Counted from the stretch's first letter, positions 39,890 through 52,887 are shown. The stretch is DNA of 64,000 nt from Fremontodendron californicum (GCA_030761205.1 JAULJL010000011.1:11336501-11400500); one strand, 5' to 3'. Numbers and translations are program-made. Notes: generated by a model not told the origin, from the letters alone.

Positions 39890-41348
39890 CATTGAAAAGT
39901 TACATTTCCAAGAATGTACCATTACAAACATGATAATCTGCTTCCCACTAATTAAATTTTCAAGAATGTGAGTAGATTCCATCAAAGTAAACCTATAATG
40001 CTCTGTTAATCAAATCCAATTTGTTATTTTCAATAATTTAAAATTATGAGTGCTTTGATTAGTTTCACTTTGTATCATTATCATGAAACGAAAATGAAGC
40101 TAAATCTTACATGCTGACTAATTTTACTTAAAATTTACAGCTTTTATTTTAATTTGTTTGGTGATATGAAAATTGTTTCGAACTTGAAGATTTAATTTAA
40201 CCATTTAAAAGTGCAATAGTTGCATATTTTTTTCAAACTTGATTTCTCTCATCAAGTCTTAGTGTAAATGATTTGTTTATACCTTCTTTACTTAAAAGTG
40301 GAAATATCATAATTAATTTTTCATGAAATTTTGCTATCATTGCCAATTCTTTTTTTTTTTTTTTGTTGCTAAATTTCTCTTACCCAAATATATAAGGGTT
40401 AAATATATATTTGGCTCTGTACTATACTATTTTTCTCTATTTAGTACCTAGAGAATAAAAATTCCTAATTAGGTATCTAAACTTTAATTCTATAAGCCTA
40501 ATTACTCCAATAACTAACACTGTTAAAAAAAAAAAAAACTAGAATGGCTTTATCAGCCAATAATGAGCCGCCAATTGTCATTGAATGCCCTTGACACATG
40601 ACATGTAATTTTCATGTCAACGTGAGGGATCCACTGCCATGTCACCTTTAATTTAGGAGGAAATTTACAACCTCTTGTATTATTTGAGAGAAAATTTAGG
40701 GATTCTTTTAACTTTAACAAAGTAAAAATATATATATATATCTCCGACTAGAGATTAGACAAAATGTTTTCTCATAGAAGAATTCACGATTCGACTTGAG
40801 ATCCGAGAGTGGAGTGGGAGATTCGCGATTCAAGAATCCAGTGAGAGAATATAGCTTAAAAGTTGAGAGATTTGACTGCAAATTTGATTTCAAAGTGAAA
40901 TATTGAAGAAATGAAGGTTGGGTATCCCGTTGCTTTTAAAATTTTTGACTATTCAATAAAGATTAATGTCTTTTATCCTCCTCTATAAAAGGTTGGTACA
41001 TAGTTGAATTAAAATGTATTTAGGTTTTATGGTTGAAATGGTTTGTCATATCTGTTAAAGATTTCATATTTTATTAATTAATTTTTTATATTTTCTTTAT
41101 ATTGTTTTGGATACTGTGATATTATACTATCAGTTATAAACTTAGAATAACATTGTGTAGGTTTATTTAGATGTATGTTGTATTATGACAGATAATGTGC
41201 TTTTAATTTTTTTATGATTTTGCTACGTATACAAAGAGATTTAGGGTTTTGAGTCTCATTTTGCATCATTCTTGTCTCTTTTATTACAACAATAGTAATT
41301 GAGTTTAATAGTATATACAGTTTTTTATTCTTGTTGCAAAATAAGAAT
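39890..41348. other. Intergenic DNA, possible 5' part of a MULE
   Basis: No gene. Near 40387 the sequence GGGTTAAATATATATTTGG(C)T and CTCTGTACTAT resembles a family of plant transposon ends, and a sequence with ATGAAGGTTGGG near 40910 could be the leader of the transposase remnant that follows. Confidence 0.3.
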
Positions 41349-42300
41349 ATGGTATGGTTAAAACATTCACTATTTATGTATTCGGGTGGTAATTTCATAA
41401 GAAATCCTAATTTAGCCTATGTAGTGCATAAGTGGGTTGTTGATCATGATTTTTTTCATAAGGATAATTGTGTGAGATGGTTGAAGAAACTGATGATGCC
41501 TTTGGCAATTGATTTTGTTATTGTGAACCAGGACATGGTTAGAGGGTGGTCTTAGGGTATGTTATGATAATGCATCATTTGTGTTTATGATAAATCATAT
41601 GACAAGTGTAGGAAGGATACATGTTTAAGTAGAATATGGTGTTAGCATACCAGAATTTCATGATGTTATCCTATTACTTCTAACTGTAAAAAATGGTATA
41701 TGGGCATCAAATGGGGAAGACAACAATAATATGGAATTGAATGTGAAAGGTGGTGCATCAAGGGTAGGTGGTCCAAGTACTAGTGTATTAACTGATAATA
41801 ATGTAAGTGATGCATCAAATGTAAGTGATCCAACAATTAGTACTATAAATAATGATAATTTATATGGATCCCCTGGTTTGAATAATGATATATAAGATGG
41901 GATTGTGAATGTGACACTCTTCGAATCTAGTATATATGAAGATGGGATCTTTAACGATGATTTAGAACATGACACATGGAGATGGTTTCTTGAAAACCTT
42001 CAGAGTGATCTTCAGTTCAAGGATTGTGATCGATTCACTCTCATGAGTGACATGCAAAAGATATATGAACAACTTTATTTACTTATTTACACTTTACAAT
42101 CTTCTTTGTTATGATTTTCTTATAGGTTTATGTTTACTTATTTAATTTTCATGTAGGGTTTGAAGGATGAGATAGCATTTTTGTGGCCATATGTGAAGCA
42201 TAAATTTTATGTCAGACATTACTTTGCTAACTAGAAAAAAGAGAATAGGGGCAGTGATTTACAAATCTTCTTTTGGCTTATTGTAAATCAACAGCAAAGT
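41349..42300 (+). pseudogene. MuDR-type (MULE) transposase pseudogene
   Basis: The plus strand encodes pieces of a Mutator-like transposase with stops between them. The N-terminal domain (YSGGNFIRNPNLAYV ... DNCVRWLKKL) continues after a break as GLRVCYDNASFVF, RIHV and VEYGVSIPEFHD. A Ser/Asn-rich linker follows, then the catalytic-core segment DTWRWFLENLQSDLQF with FTLMSDMQK. After an intron-like gap ending TTTTCATGTAG (about 42156) comes GLKDEIAFLWPYVKHKFYVRHYFAN, the conserved H-x-F-C-x-R-H region with Cys replaced by Tyr. Stops at several points rule out function. Terminal inverted repeats were not identified. Confidence 0.75.
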
Positions 42301-43243
42301 CGAATTTTAAAAATTCGAGTCTTGCCCGATTTGGTCATGGATAGTCTTAAATTTTAGGTGAGACTTTCTTTTTGGTTGGCTGTGAAAGCTGAAAAAGATA
42401 AAAAAAAATTGGGTGTTTAGAATTTAAGGAAGAGAAAAAGTTTTTTAATATTTCAAATTTAAGATTTTTGGATAATGTGGTTTCTGGTTGTTAGCAGACT
42501 TACTTTTTTTAAAAAAAATCTTTTTCTTTAATTAAAAAATTCACATAATTTTATTTTTTTTATTAATGTTTGAAAGATAAAAAAAAATTTTAAAAAAAAT
42601 CAATTTTGTAGATTTATTTTTTGTTTCAATTGATTTTTGTTTTAGTTGTATTTTTTCTATCTTGATTATATGATTGTGGATTGATAAAATTAATTAATTT
42701 TTGGGTTCTTGAGACTTACTTTTGTGTTGATGGTGATTATTGTTTAAATTTTCAGAAATTTTTGGTTTTATTTATTTGGATCTTTCAATTTGTTTTTTTT
42801 TTTTTAATATTTAGGAGACTAAAACCATAGCACCATAGTGCTCCTTCTTTATTATTATTATTTACATTTGCAGATCTATATCAGTCAAATAACTTTTTTA
42901 AGGATTCTTTTAATATATAAGTATATATTATTATAAAATAAAAAATTTTAAAAAATATATGTGATGATCAAATAGCTCATCAAATATTAGCTAGAGGTGT
43001 CTACAAGCCAAATCGAATTGAGTTTGGAACTTGAAAATTCATATTTAGTCTGTAGTTCGAATCGAACTCCCACTCGAAAGTCATAGATCTAATTGTAGCC
43101 AAAGAACCCATTTGAGATTTTTTTAACATATATAGATCTGCAAATGTAAATGGTATGTTGTTTTTCAACAAAAGAACATATTTGACTAAAAAGTACTTTA
43201 AAGCTAGACTACCCTTTACATTGGAAAGTATCAAATCAATACC
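42301..43243. other. AT-rich DNA, no gene
   Basis: T-rich and A-rich tracts. At about 42990-43090 there is a short degenerate repeat (GAGGTGTCTACAAGCC, then AATCGAA motifs). Nothing else was recognised. Confidence 0.4.
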
Positions 43244-44260
43244 TCTATATATTAAAAGGATCCTGGAAGGCCCAAGAGTTAACAGCTTTCCAGGACTTAA
43301 AGGGTATTTTTTTTTTTGTTTAGGGCATTAAGTCATTTACAAACAATGATGAAACTAGAAGCTTCGAGAGAGTAAATATCTGCCAGGGTAAAGAGAAAAA
43401 GAAAAAAAATGAAGAGAATAAGTGAGAAAGAGAAAGAGAAGAGATAGAGGTGACGCAGTAAGAGAAAGACAACCTTCCTTCGCCATTGCTTCCCCACGAC
43501 CAAGATCCCCCAGCTAACTTCTCAAGTCAAGTCGTCGGTACCCTTCTTCTCCCTCATTCCGTTCCGATTTAAATATTTGTTCAAGAGCCATTTCAGTTTA
43601 TCATGTCTTGATAATTGCAGATTTGACATTAATTGAGAAAAAAAATGATTGTTGGGTTTTTCTTGGGTTTTGATTGATTGTTAGGTTTCATTGTTTTCTT
43701 GGGTGTGTGCTTAATGACTGGCTTTTTTTAGTACCAAAAGCGTCAACATGAAAGACGACATGCAAAAAAAGGCAGCCAATATAGCCATCTCCGTTAGCTC
43801 TCTTTCTCTTCCTCTCAAGATTCCATTTTTTCTCAATTCGGTGTTGTTTTTTTTATGGTTATTGATTATATTTAATTTATGGGTTTTGTTCGTTTGATCT
43901 TGATTTGTTAATAAATACTGTAAATTTATTGACTTCGGTTTTTTTTCTAGGGTTTTGACTAGGCATTTGAGAAGAATAATGTAGAGAAAGATGTAGCAGA
44001 TCATATAAAGAAAGAATTCGATAAGAGACATGGATACTTGGCATTGCATTGTTGGTTGTAATTTTGGTAACCCAATTTTCCATTTTGATTTGATTTATTT
44101 ATGCTTTATTTTTTTTTTTTGGTATCAGAAGTTCAATTTTCATGGAAAGTATTTTCTACAAATTTGTTTTTTTAAGTAATATTGTTGTTAAATGATAAAA
44201 TGACAGTTAATGTTATAAATTTTAATGCATTGTAAAATAAATTACTTAATGTCTATAACA
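43244..44260 (+). mobile_element. Possible Helitron 5' segment with dynein light chain fragment
   Basis: TCTATATATTAAAAGGATCC at 43244 resembles plant Helitron 5' ends and is echoed at 44275-44300 (ACTATATATTAAAAGAATCC). Between the two lies gene-like DNA including an LC8 fragment. A matching 3' end for this first segment was not found, so it may be a second, truncated or nested Helitron. Confidence 0.35.
43734..44072 (+). pseudogene. Dynein light chain (LC8) gene fragment with intron
   Basis: The plus strand encodes KSVNMKDDMQKKAANIAIS (about 43735-43795), the N terminus of LC8 dynein light chain. An intron-like gap ends in a pyrimidine tract plus CTAG (43950). Then come AFEKNNVEKDVADHIKKEFD and KRHG (from 43963), followed after a one-base frameshift by WHCIVGCNFGN. 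LC8 (about 90 residues in its core) binds motor and adaptor proteins. The remaining C-terminal beta strand is absent. Retention of the intron indicates capture of genomic DNA, not mRNA. Confidence 0.8.
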
Positions 44261-44614
44261 TCTATAACACTATATATAACACTATATATTAAAAGAATCC
44301 CTAAAAGTTTAGGATTTGACACTTGTCCATTTTTTTGGATATTTTTTGGGGTTAGTTTTGTCGATCCATGGTGGTTGTTAGTCAAATTAGTTTTAATTTT
44401 TATTTTAAAATAAAATATTTTAGCTTTTCATTCATTTAGCCTTCCTTTTTATACTTTTGTTCTAAACATGAATTTTTTTTGGGGCTCTTGATTGTGCTTG
44501 GTTTCTGATGATTAATGATAATGATAACCTTAATTGAGAAATTGGTGATGTAAAAGATGAAAATTACTGATTTATAAATTTTTTTTCTTGGATCCTGTTA
44601 TTTCTACTGCATAG

Positions 44615-44787
44615 CTTCTGGGGATGAGGTTGAATCAAGTCAACCTATGGCCAATGAAGAAATTGCTGCCCAAATTGCCTCAATGGGGTTTAACCAGCTT
44701 CATTGTTAGAAAGCTAACATAAACACTTTATAGATTCTGGTGTGGAAGAGGTAATGAACTGATTGCTTTCACACATGGATGATCCAG
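44615..44787 (+). pseudogene. UBP14 ubiquitin protease fragment (UBA domain exon)
   Basis: An exon-like block bounded by an acceptor (CTGCATAG|C) and a donor (CCAG|GTATT). It encodes ASGDEVESSQPMANEEIAAQ, then IASMGFNQLHC, a stop, and remnants reading toward SHMDDPG. This is the first UBA (ubiquitin-associated) domain region of the plant deubiquitinase UBP14/USP5 family. At least three stop codons disrupt it. Confidence 0.8.
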
Positions 44788-44929
44788 GTATTAAGAATTT
44801 AGCATTACAAGTATAATCTTAAATCTTTCTACAAAGGATCTGCTTTCTAGATTTCTTTAGATGGTTGAAGGTTACTATTTTTTCACTAATAATAGTAATA
44901 AGGGGTAATATGAATTTTTTTTCATCCAG

Positions 44930-45034
44930 GCTAAAGCATGATGGACCTGGTCATTTATCTACAGCAATTGCTGATCGTGATATTGTAGGTTCACAATTCA
45001 TTATCATCTTCAAGGTTAATCATCACCTTGATAG
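44930..45034 (+). pseudogene. Cyclophilin fragment (CYP95/CYP63-type PPIase exon)
   Basis: An exon-like block after TTCATCCAG with donor TAG|GTGG. It encodes LKHDGPGHLSTAIADRDIVG then SQFIIIFKVNHHLDR, which aligns with the peptidyl-prolyl isomerase core of the Ser/Arg-rich nuclear cyclophilins. The frame is open across the block but no other exon of the gene was found nearby, so it is a single captured exon. Confidence 0.78.
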
Positions 45035-45617
45035 GTGGTTTCTTATCTTCATTATATATTTGTCTATTTCATTTGGTCCCCCACCCCCAACTATATGATA
45101 TGCTTAGTTTAAATGCGATTCAATCTTGGGTCTTGAGTTTGTGTACTTGAGACTTTTCTTATTAAAATGTGTGCCTCTTTGTTTTCAATTAAAGCCATGG
45201 TAAGATATATATAAAGCTCTAGAGTTAAAGAATGGAGGATCTAACTACCTTGAAAATAGTGAGTTTAAAGTAAATTCTATTCTTTTTAAAATGTTGTAAA
45301 TATTATAAAATTCAAAATAAGTACTTTATCATGTATTCAATTATTATCGAACTTTGATATGCTTTCTTTTATAAACTTTAGTATGTTAACCTTAATTTTG
45401 TCATTGTATACTCTTATGTTAGTTAATGTTATTGTTTGTCACAGTTAAGATGCCATGTAGATATACTAAAGTTTTATAGGTACTGTTCAGTCTATATTCA
45501 AATATAACAAAATGAATTTTTCATCCTTATTTGTCTACAGTCTACTGTTTTTGTTTTTTTTTATTATGTCACTTTCAATTAAATTATTTGTTTACTTTGA
45601 TTATAATCAACATTCAG

Positions 45618-45692
45618 GTTTGTGATATGATGCGAAAATTGTCAAAACTCTATACCAAAAAGATCAGACATATAAAAGAAGATCAATTAGAA
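45618..45692 (+). pseudogene. Unidentified captured exon-like segment
   Basis: Bounded by ACATTCAG|G and AA|GTGAGT. It encodes VCDMMRKLSKLYTKKIRHIK then EDQLE. A further piece after TTATTAG near 45823 encodes DAILNLNKACGFS. The splice signals suggest exons of one more host gene, which I do not recognise. Confidence 0.4.
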
Positions 45693-47639
45693 GTGAGTTC
45701 TATATGCATATGGTTATTTATGAATGGTTGATGAATTGAATTTCTAATATGTATTCAACTTTTAGAATAATCACTTAATTTTTTTTTTTTTTTTTGCTTG
45801 TAACTTTTTTGAAATTTATTAGGATGCCATCTTAAACTTAAACAAGGCATGTGGATTTTCCTTGATGATGAAACAATGAAAAATATGTTGAGGGATGATT
45901 TTATTTGAGTTAAAATGTGGATACATGGGATAAATTGCAGTTATCTCACAGCTGCATTCACTTACGATATTATTCTATTGGACTATCACTTAATTGGAAG
46001 CTTAGTTGGAAGTGCATTTAGGTCTAGGTTTGTTATTCTTTTCGTTGTACAGATGTGCGCACCCTTAATGTAGAGAGCATGAAACCAAATAGCTTGATTT
46101 TCTTGGAGTTAAAGAAAGTTTTATATTTTGTTATATGTGTCTTCATTTTTATAAATTGATGATTCTGTTATTAGTTTCTTTCTTTCACATGACATAAAAT
46201 TGTGAAAGTGAAACAGAAAATGTTTAATTTTGATAATTTTTTTGTACATGGATGAGAAATATACAACAATAGCTTGCTAATCAAATGCCTACAATGTGTT
46301 ACAATGCAGGGTAATCGGACTTACAATCTTGAGATCATTGCTTAATTTTTGTTTTTTTATTTCAGGTTGTTATCTTGCAAACTCCTAATTCATTAAATGT
46401 ATGAAATTATGAGTTTGTAAAATGATGGTTTACCTCCTGGTGTGATCAAGTCAAAATTCATGGGTAAGTCCGTTGAGTTAATATCATTATCGTTGAATCA
46501 TGGAAATTAAAGCTATGATCTATTTATTTATTTATTTATACATGTTTTCTATTTTTATTAATGTAAGTTGTATGCAAGTATTTAAATAAGAAAATTGTAT
46601 TTTTGAATTTATTTGAAGACACTATTGTGTATTTCTAACTCTGTTGTTAATTACCTGAATTACAAGTGGGTTGATTGTTTAGCTACTTATGACCCAAAAA
46701 AAAGGCTGTCTGCTGTTATTATTTTCTCAAATTTCTCACATTGCCTAATGTAATATAGTTAAACATTCAATTTGAAGTATTCTTCCTGCTCTTTTCCATA
46801 GCCTATAGCCTATTATGGTTAACTCAATTTCAAAATCTTCTTGGTTATATCTCTCAATTTCCATAGCTTATTGCCTACTATATGGAGGATTTGGGTTGTC
46901 GCAACCTAAAAAATAACGAGTTTCATCGCAAGACTTTATTATTCGTTAAGCGTGACATTAAAAAAAATCGATGAAAAGTCGACTTAATTTCTCTAGAAAA
47001 ATGAAGGTTTTGAAAATGACCTTGAAAAAGACATGGAGTCGCCACCAATCATTTTTAACTAGGTGTGATCGGTCACCTATTAAAACCGGTTTTATAAAAT
47101 ATTTTAAAAATTAATTAAAATATTTTTAAAACCAATTTCAAGTCTGCGTTTAAACCAGAGAAATCAAAGAAACGGGTTCGGGACTCGGTTACGTGCGGGG
47201 AAGGATTAGCACCCCCACAACGCCCGTATGAAACGATACCTTATTAATCGTGTGTTATCTCAAGTCTCGGTAAAAAGTTGGTTTTAAATTTAGTATTTGA
47301 AGCTAATTCCCAATTTAAAGAAAAATAATTCCATTTTTTTTTATTGAAAATGATCCGGAATTTATAAATTCAAAATTTTCCTATATTCCCTAACAAACGT
47401 GGCAAAATATAGAAATTTTTATTAGTTTTGGAAAACTTTCCGAATCATTCTCTTTTTAAAGAAAATATTCCGTTATTAATGATAATTGATGATATCCTCC
47501 CCAGCAAACCCGGCAGAGAACTCATGAATTATTTTAATTCGGGAATATCTTTATTTTATTGAAAATCATTACCTTTTTGAAAACATTTAAAAGAAATGAT
47601 ATGTATATGCATGACATAAATAAAATGACATAGCAAAGC

Positions 47640-48000
47640 CTAAATAATATAATGCAATCCTAAATGATATGATATAATTTAAATGTCTTAGTATATTCTA
47701 AATGAAATGAGATATTCTAAGTTATATGATATATCCTAAGTGAAATGAGATATCCTAAGTGACATAATATATTCTAAATGAAATGAAATATCCTAAGTCA
47801 CATGATATATTCTATATGAAATGAAATATCCTAAGTCACATGATATATTCTAAATGAAATGAAATGACCTAAGTAACATAATGTATTCTATATGAAATGA
47901 AATAACCTAGGTAACATAATATATTCTACATGAAATGAAATGACCTAAGTAACATAATATATTCTATATAAAATGAAATAATTTAAATGACATGAAATAT
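47640..48000 (-). repeat. About 38-bp tandem repeats (AAATGAAATATCCTAAGT)
   Basis: Units containing GAAATGAAATATCCTAAGTC and ATGATATATTCTA repeat about eight times with variation inside the solo LTR. Confidence 0.75.
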
Positions 48001-49539
48001 AGAATAATGCTATCATATAATATGCATGAAAATAAAAAATAATACTGCATGAACATAGTATATGCTAAATAAAAATAACTAAATAAAAGCATAGGATATC
48101 ATGAAATATTCAAAACCATATAACAAACCATATAACATAAAAAAATATATAAATCAAAATAATAACAATATCATAGAAATTATTATAGCAAGAATCACAT
48201 ATTATATAAAATGCATGAATATGAAAAATGCAATGCATGAAATGTATTTTTTCCTTTAATTAAGGAAATCCGTATATCTAAAAAGATATCCGGCTACCTT
48301 AGGAAAATATGTCAAATTAAATATTCTAAAACCAAAATACTTTGTGATTGATTGAAAACAATTTTGAAAAGCTTGAATTAAAAATAAAAACTGGGCTAAA
48401 TCTTTTTTAAATGGCTCTAATTTCCTAAGTTTAAAAATCCCGAACTTGACCACCCTTAACCCAAGAGTTAAAAAATCATTTTTAGAGTTTAAAAAGGCTT
48501 AGAAACTACCCTAAGTCAGTATCTAACCTTCCTAATCAGCCCCCTCTAAGTAACTTAACCAAAACAGAAAAATGATTTTTCTTTAAATTCAATTCTGACT
48601 CCACTGTCCAGTTTTAAGCCACTATTTTTTATCCTATTTTTAAAAATTCAAAAAAATATAAAAAAAAGTACTGGAGACTCAGGATATCTAAAACTACACA
48701 GGAAAAAATCAGCTTAATTTTATGATTAAAGATGAATGCCCAAAAAAATAGGGAAAGTATGAGTACTGGGTGAAAAAACTGTTTTGCCAAAATACATTTT
48801 TGCCTTTGATAAAATCATTTAAAAATCAAAATAAAAATATTTAAGACTCACAAAATGACTTACAAAAAGTAGCTATCACTTTTTAAAAGTTAGATAAAAA
48901 TTGTCAAAGTAAAAAAAAATCACAAAGGTAGAATAATCAATTTGACAAACCTTTATTTTCCACAAGTGTGCTTAAGAGAGCATGACTTTGAACCATTAAT
49001 TGGCCTAAGTCATTATTCAAGTGGCATGAACATGAAATGCATGAAAAATTACAGCAAACATAGTGCATGAAATGCATGAGTTTAAACCTAAATGTCATGA
49101 AAAAATGCATGGCATTCATATAGTGACCTAGACCTAAATGAACTTGCATGATATTTAATGCAACCTAGACCTAAAATGCATGAACATGCATGGCAAATAA
49201 ACCTAACTTAATAACTAAAATATGCATGGAATTTTCACAAACACAAAGCATGCTTAAACCAAGAACTCAAACAAATATCATGCAAATGCTAACCTATCAA
49301 CTAACATGGCAAGAATGCACATATAATGCAAAAAATTCAAGGAGTGGTCGAATGGCCTATGTAACTAGCAAACTTGGCATTTTCACAAACACTTGGTATA
49401 TTAGCATGCAAAACTAACTCAAATGTCATGCAAATGCAAAAACCTACCAACTAACATGGCAAAAATGCAACACACAATGCAAAACACATGGAGTAGCCAA
49501 ATGGCCTCAAGCTCCAACAAGCATGGCATTTTCACAAAT

Positions 49540-49800
49540 ACTTGATATACTAATATGCTCAACTAAAATATAACACTCAAATCATGCAAAAACCATACAA
49601 ACATTTTCACAAACACTTGATATACTAAATCTAAAACATGCTCAACTAAAATATAAAGCTCAAATCATGCAAAAGCCACACAAGCATTTTCACAAACACT
49701 TGATATACTAAATCTAAAACATGCTCAACTAAAATATAAAGCTCAAATCATGCAAAAACCACACAAGCATTTTCACAAACACTTGATATACTAAATCTAA
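49540..49800 (-). repeat. 83-bp tandem repeat array
   Basis: ACTTGATATACTAAATCTAA and its context recur with starts near 49541, 49616, 49699 and 49782; the last two intervals are exactly 83 bp and near-identical. Confidence 0.85.
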
Positions 49801-50739
49801 AACACCAACAAATTTAAACATCATGAAAACAGAAAATTAAAAATGCAAAAACATGTATTCAAATCATAAATAGCAACAAACAAAGCAACCAATTAAAATA
49901 TAACTCAAGTATATGAAGTAAAATAACATTTAAAACATCAAGATCAAAGAAAATAACATCAATAACATGATAAAATAAACCAAAACAGCAACTTAACAAA
50001 AACTGTAGGCCATTCGGCCATGGTGAGAATATTGTAAAAAAATTGTAAAAAAATATATTTAAGAAAGAGATGAAGGAAGAACTTAAGAAGAACAATAAAA
50101 AACATTTATTTAAAAAGGAAACTCACCAAATAGTAATCAAAATAGCAAAAACAAGAATGGAAAATCAAGAAAGTGCAAGAGTTGGTGCTCAAGAGCAACC
50201 TCAAGAAGCTATATTTCAAGCTTTATCTCTTCAAACTTTCCTTTCTTTTCTAAACTTTTTCCTTTTGCTTTCAACCAAAGAGAGAAAAAACCAAGTAAAA
50301 ACCAAGAGAACTCAGCAAAATAAAGTGTAAAAAATGAAAATCTGACCCCCTACATGCTGGCCGAAACCCCCTCTAAATGCTCAAGGATGTTGTCATTTTT
50401 TTGTAACCAATTTTTCATCAAATGGCTAATAATTCAAGATGAAAAAATCATGAAATTATCACCCTTAGATTAGCATCTCAGCTGTCCCAAATTACAACTA
50501 TTCAAGAATAATGTTGACACTCTCTCTTGGCCTATGTGGCTTAATCACAATGGCTTGATCAAAAGGAATCTCTAACTAACTTTTAATTCTTGGCCATTTG
50601 ATTGAGAAATCAAAAACTTCCTCTTTCCTTTGGGCCTTGGTAGGCTAGTACTTCTCTTTTCTAGCCCAAGTCTGATTTTTTGAAAAGCCCAAAGAAGCCC
50701 TTTTCGGTTGCTTTGGTGAAATGACCGTTTTGCCTCCCG

Positions 50740-51480
50740 GATGCAAATAAATAACAAACGGACTCCAAATTATCCGAGTCTGTTTGCTATTTATTTGGAT
50801 TTTTTCAAAATTATCCGAGTCCGTTTGCTATTTATTTGGATTTTTTCTTCCAAAAATGCTCTTTTATGCCCCTACATTTTACCATTTTCTAAACGAGCTC
50901 CAAATGAAGATTTTTCTTCACCAATCTCTTCCAAATAATTTAAAAGTGTGATCTAGAAGTTTTCATAATTTTTGGAGCTCATTTGGTATTTTCTCGAGAT
51001 TTATTGACTTGAATTACTGCATAAGAGGCCCGGGATTTGGCCATTTTGCAAACGAACTCCGAATCAAGATTTTATTTCTCCAATATCTTCAAAATAATTT
51101 AAAAATGAGATTTGCAAAATTTCAGAATTTTTGGAGTCCATTTGCTATTTTTTCGGGATTTATCTTCTTAAATTATTGCATGTGAGGCCCGGGATTTGGC
51201 CATTTTGCAAACGAAATCCGAATCAAGATTTTCTTCCTCCAATCTCTTCAAAATAATTTAAAATTTATATTTGCAAAATTTCAGAAGATTTGGAGCTCAT
51301 TTGCTATTTTTCTGGGATTTTCCTTTTTGAATTACTGCATAAGAAGCCCGGGATTTGGCCATTTTGCAAACGAACTCCGAACCAAGATTTTACTTTTCCA
51401 ATCTCTTTCAAATGATTTAAAAATGAGATTTTCAAATTTTTAGAATTTTTGGAGTCCATTTGCTATTTTTCCCAAATTTT
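50740..51480 (-). repeat. 158-bp tandem repeat array of the giant LTR
   Basis: CCCGGGATTTGGCCATTTTG occurs near 51029, 51187 and 51346 (158-159 bp spacing) with flanking degenerate copies. It is the same array as at 2460-2960. Confidence 0.85.
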
Positions 51481-52397
51481 CCAATTTTGCCCTTTTACCT
51501 CCGAAACCCGATTTTGCTCAAAACAAGTACGATTTTCAGATTTTCTTCAAACTGAGACTTGGGCTATCCCTTTTTAATCATTCCTCATCCATTGGGGGCT
51601 TTGGTCCTACCGAGTTGGGCCATTTCTGTGATTCTTCTCGATTTCACCGAAATCCACTAAAAACCCTAATTCTTGGTTTTCTCCTAGATTGACTTTTCTT
51701 TCGTTTTTTCTTGCAAGTGGATTCTCCATTACCCATAGTCAGTGCTTATCTTTCATTTGGAACCTTCAATTTCGACCAATTTGATCGTTTAAGCACTTTT
51801 CCCTAAATTTCTCGGATTAGGGTTTCCTTTCTACTGAATCTCTAAATCCCAACTTCCGAACTCCATATCTTTCAATGTAGACCTCGGATTATCAAAATTC
51901 TTTCGTCATTTTTCAATTGAACTTAAAATCTTGATTTTGAAAGTGGGTTGACTTTTTCAGTAGTTGACTTTCTGGGGTTGACTTTTTTAGGGGTTGACTT
52001 TTTTTGAGTTTGACTTTTTATGCTCGCCCTCTTAAACTAAGTCTCGGGGTACCATCTGTAGGATAAAAAAATCTTTTTACATTCGAAAAGATCAATTTAG
52101 GAAGAAAACATACCTGTTTTAGTGGTCCGGACAAAATTAGGTGTCTACATGGGTAAAAAGAAAAAATGAGGGTATGATAAAAGGTGAAATAATGAGGAAG
52201 ATGAGATGAGATGAAAAATGTCATAACTCTATGCTTGAGATGCTGAAAATCAACTTTACTTCTTGAATGCTTATTTTATTTTTATAGTGTTTATCCTTGA
52301 TTTGATAGTAATTGCAATTCACATTCCTATATCGTTCATGTTATTGTTACCCATAGAGGAATATATACATTTGTTTAACATTTTTCTCTTACCTATG

Positions 52398-52635
52398 TGT
52401 TAGCTCAAGTGTAGAGATTAACAAAGAGGGGGTGAATTGATTTTTAAAATTTTCACTAATAAATTTGAATTTTTAATTTATGAAAATTAAGAAATCAAAT
52501 TTAATATGAAATAAATGAACAACACAAGTAATTAAAATAAAGAGTAAGGAAAGAGGATCAAACACTTGATGTATAGAGGTTCGGCACTTCTACTTGGTGC
52601 CTACGTCTTCTCTTCTTGGCACTTCCTTGTAAGAT
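52398..52635 (-). repeat. Truncated 3' LTR of copia element
   Basis: Matches the first 238 bp (plus-strand reading) of the 60053-61205 LTR at roughly 95% identity, then diverges at CTTCCTTG near 52635. The remaining 900 bp or so of LTR is missing here. Confidence 0.75.
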
Positions 52636-52887
52636 CTAATCAACAAAGGAATATCCACCAAAGCAATAGCCAATAAAGAAATATCCACCATATGCACAAA
52701 GTCTCAATTGCATAAACATATATATATGAGAAAGATAATTGTAAGTTCAAAGATAAAAACATGAGAAATACGAAATTACATAGGTAATATCCAAATTGAA
52801 AATACAAAAGCATTGAAGTTCAAATATATAATAATGTGCAAAAGCCAAATTGAGACCGAAATATGTCGAAGCCAAGCCCGAAACATC

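Larger units (their letters stand above)
46897..52149 (-). mobile_element. Complete giant solo LTR (5253 bp), inverted relative to the left copy
   Basis: On the minus strand it begins TGTAGACACCTAATTTTG (52149 downward) and ends GGTTGCGACA at 46897, with perfect TGGGT duplications at 46892-46896 and 52150-52154. No internal retrotransposon sequence adjoins it, so it is a solo LTR formed by LTR-LTR recombination. It is the same family as 1697-18994. It has internal repeat arrays but no gene. Confidence 0.93.

Noticed and set aside
49540..49800. 83-bp repeats as a CRISPR-like array
   Set aside because: The units are contiguous without unique spacers and lie inside a plant LTR.
1697..52149. The two giant LTRs as the ends of one element
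   Set aside because: They are in opposite orientation and each has its own, different target duplication.
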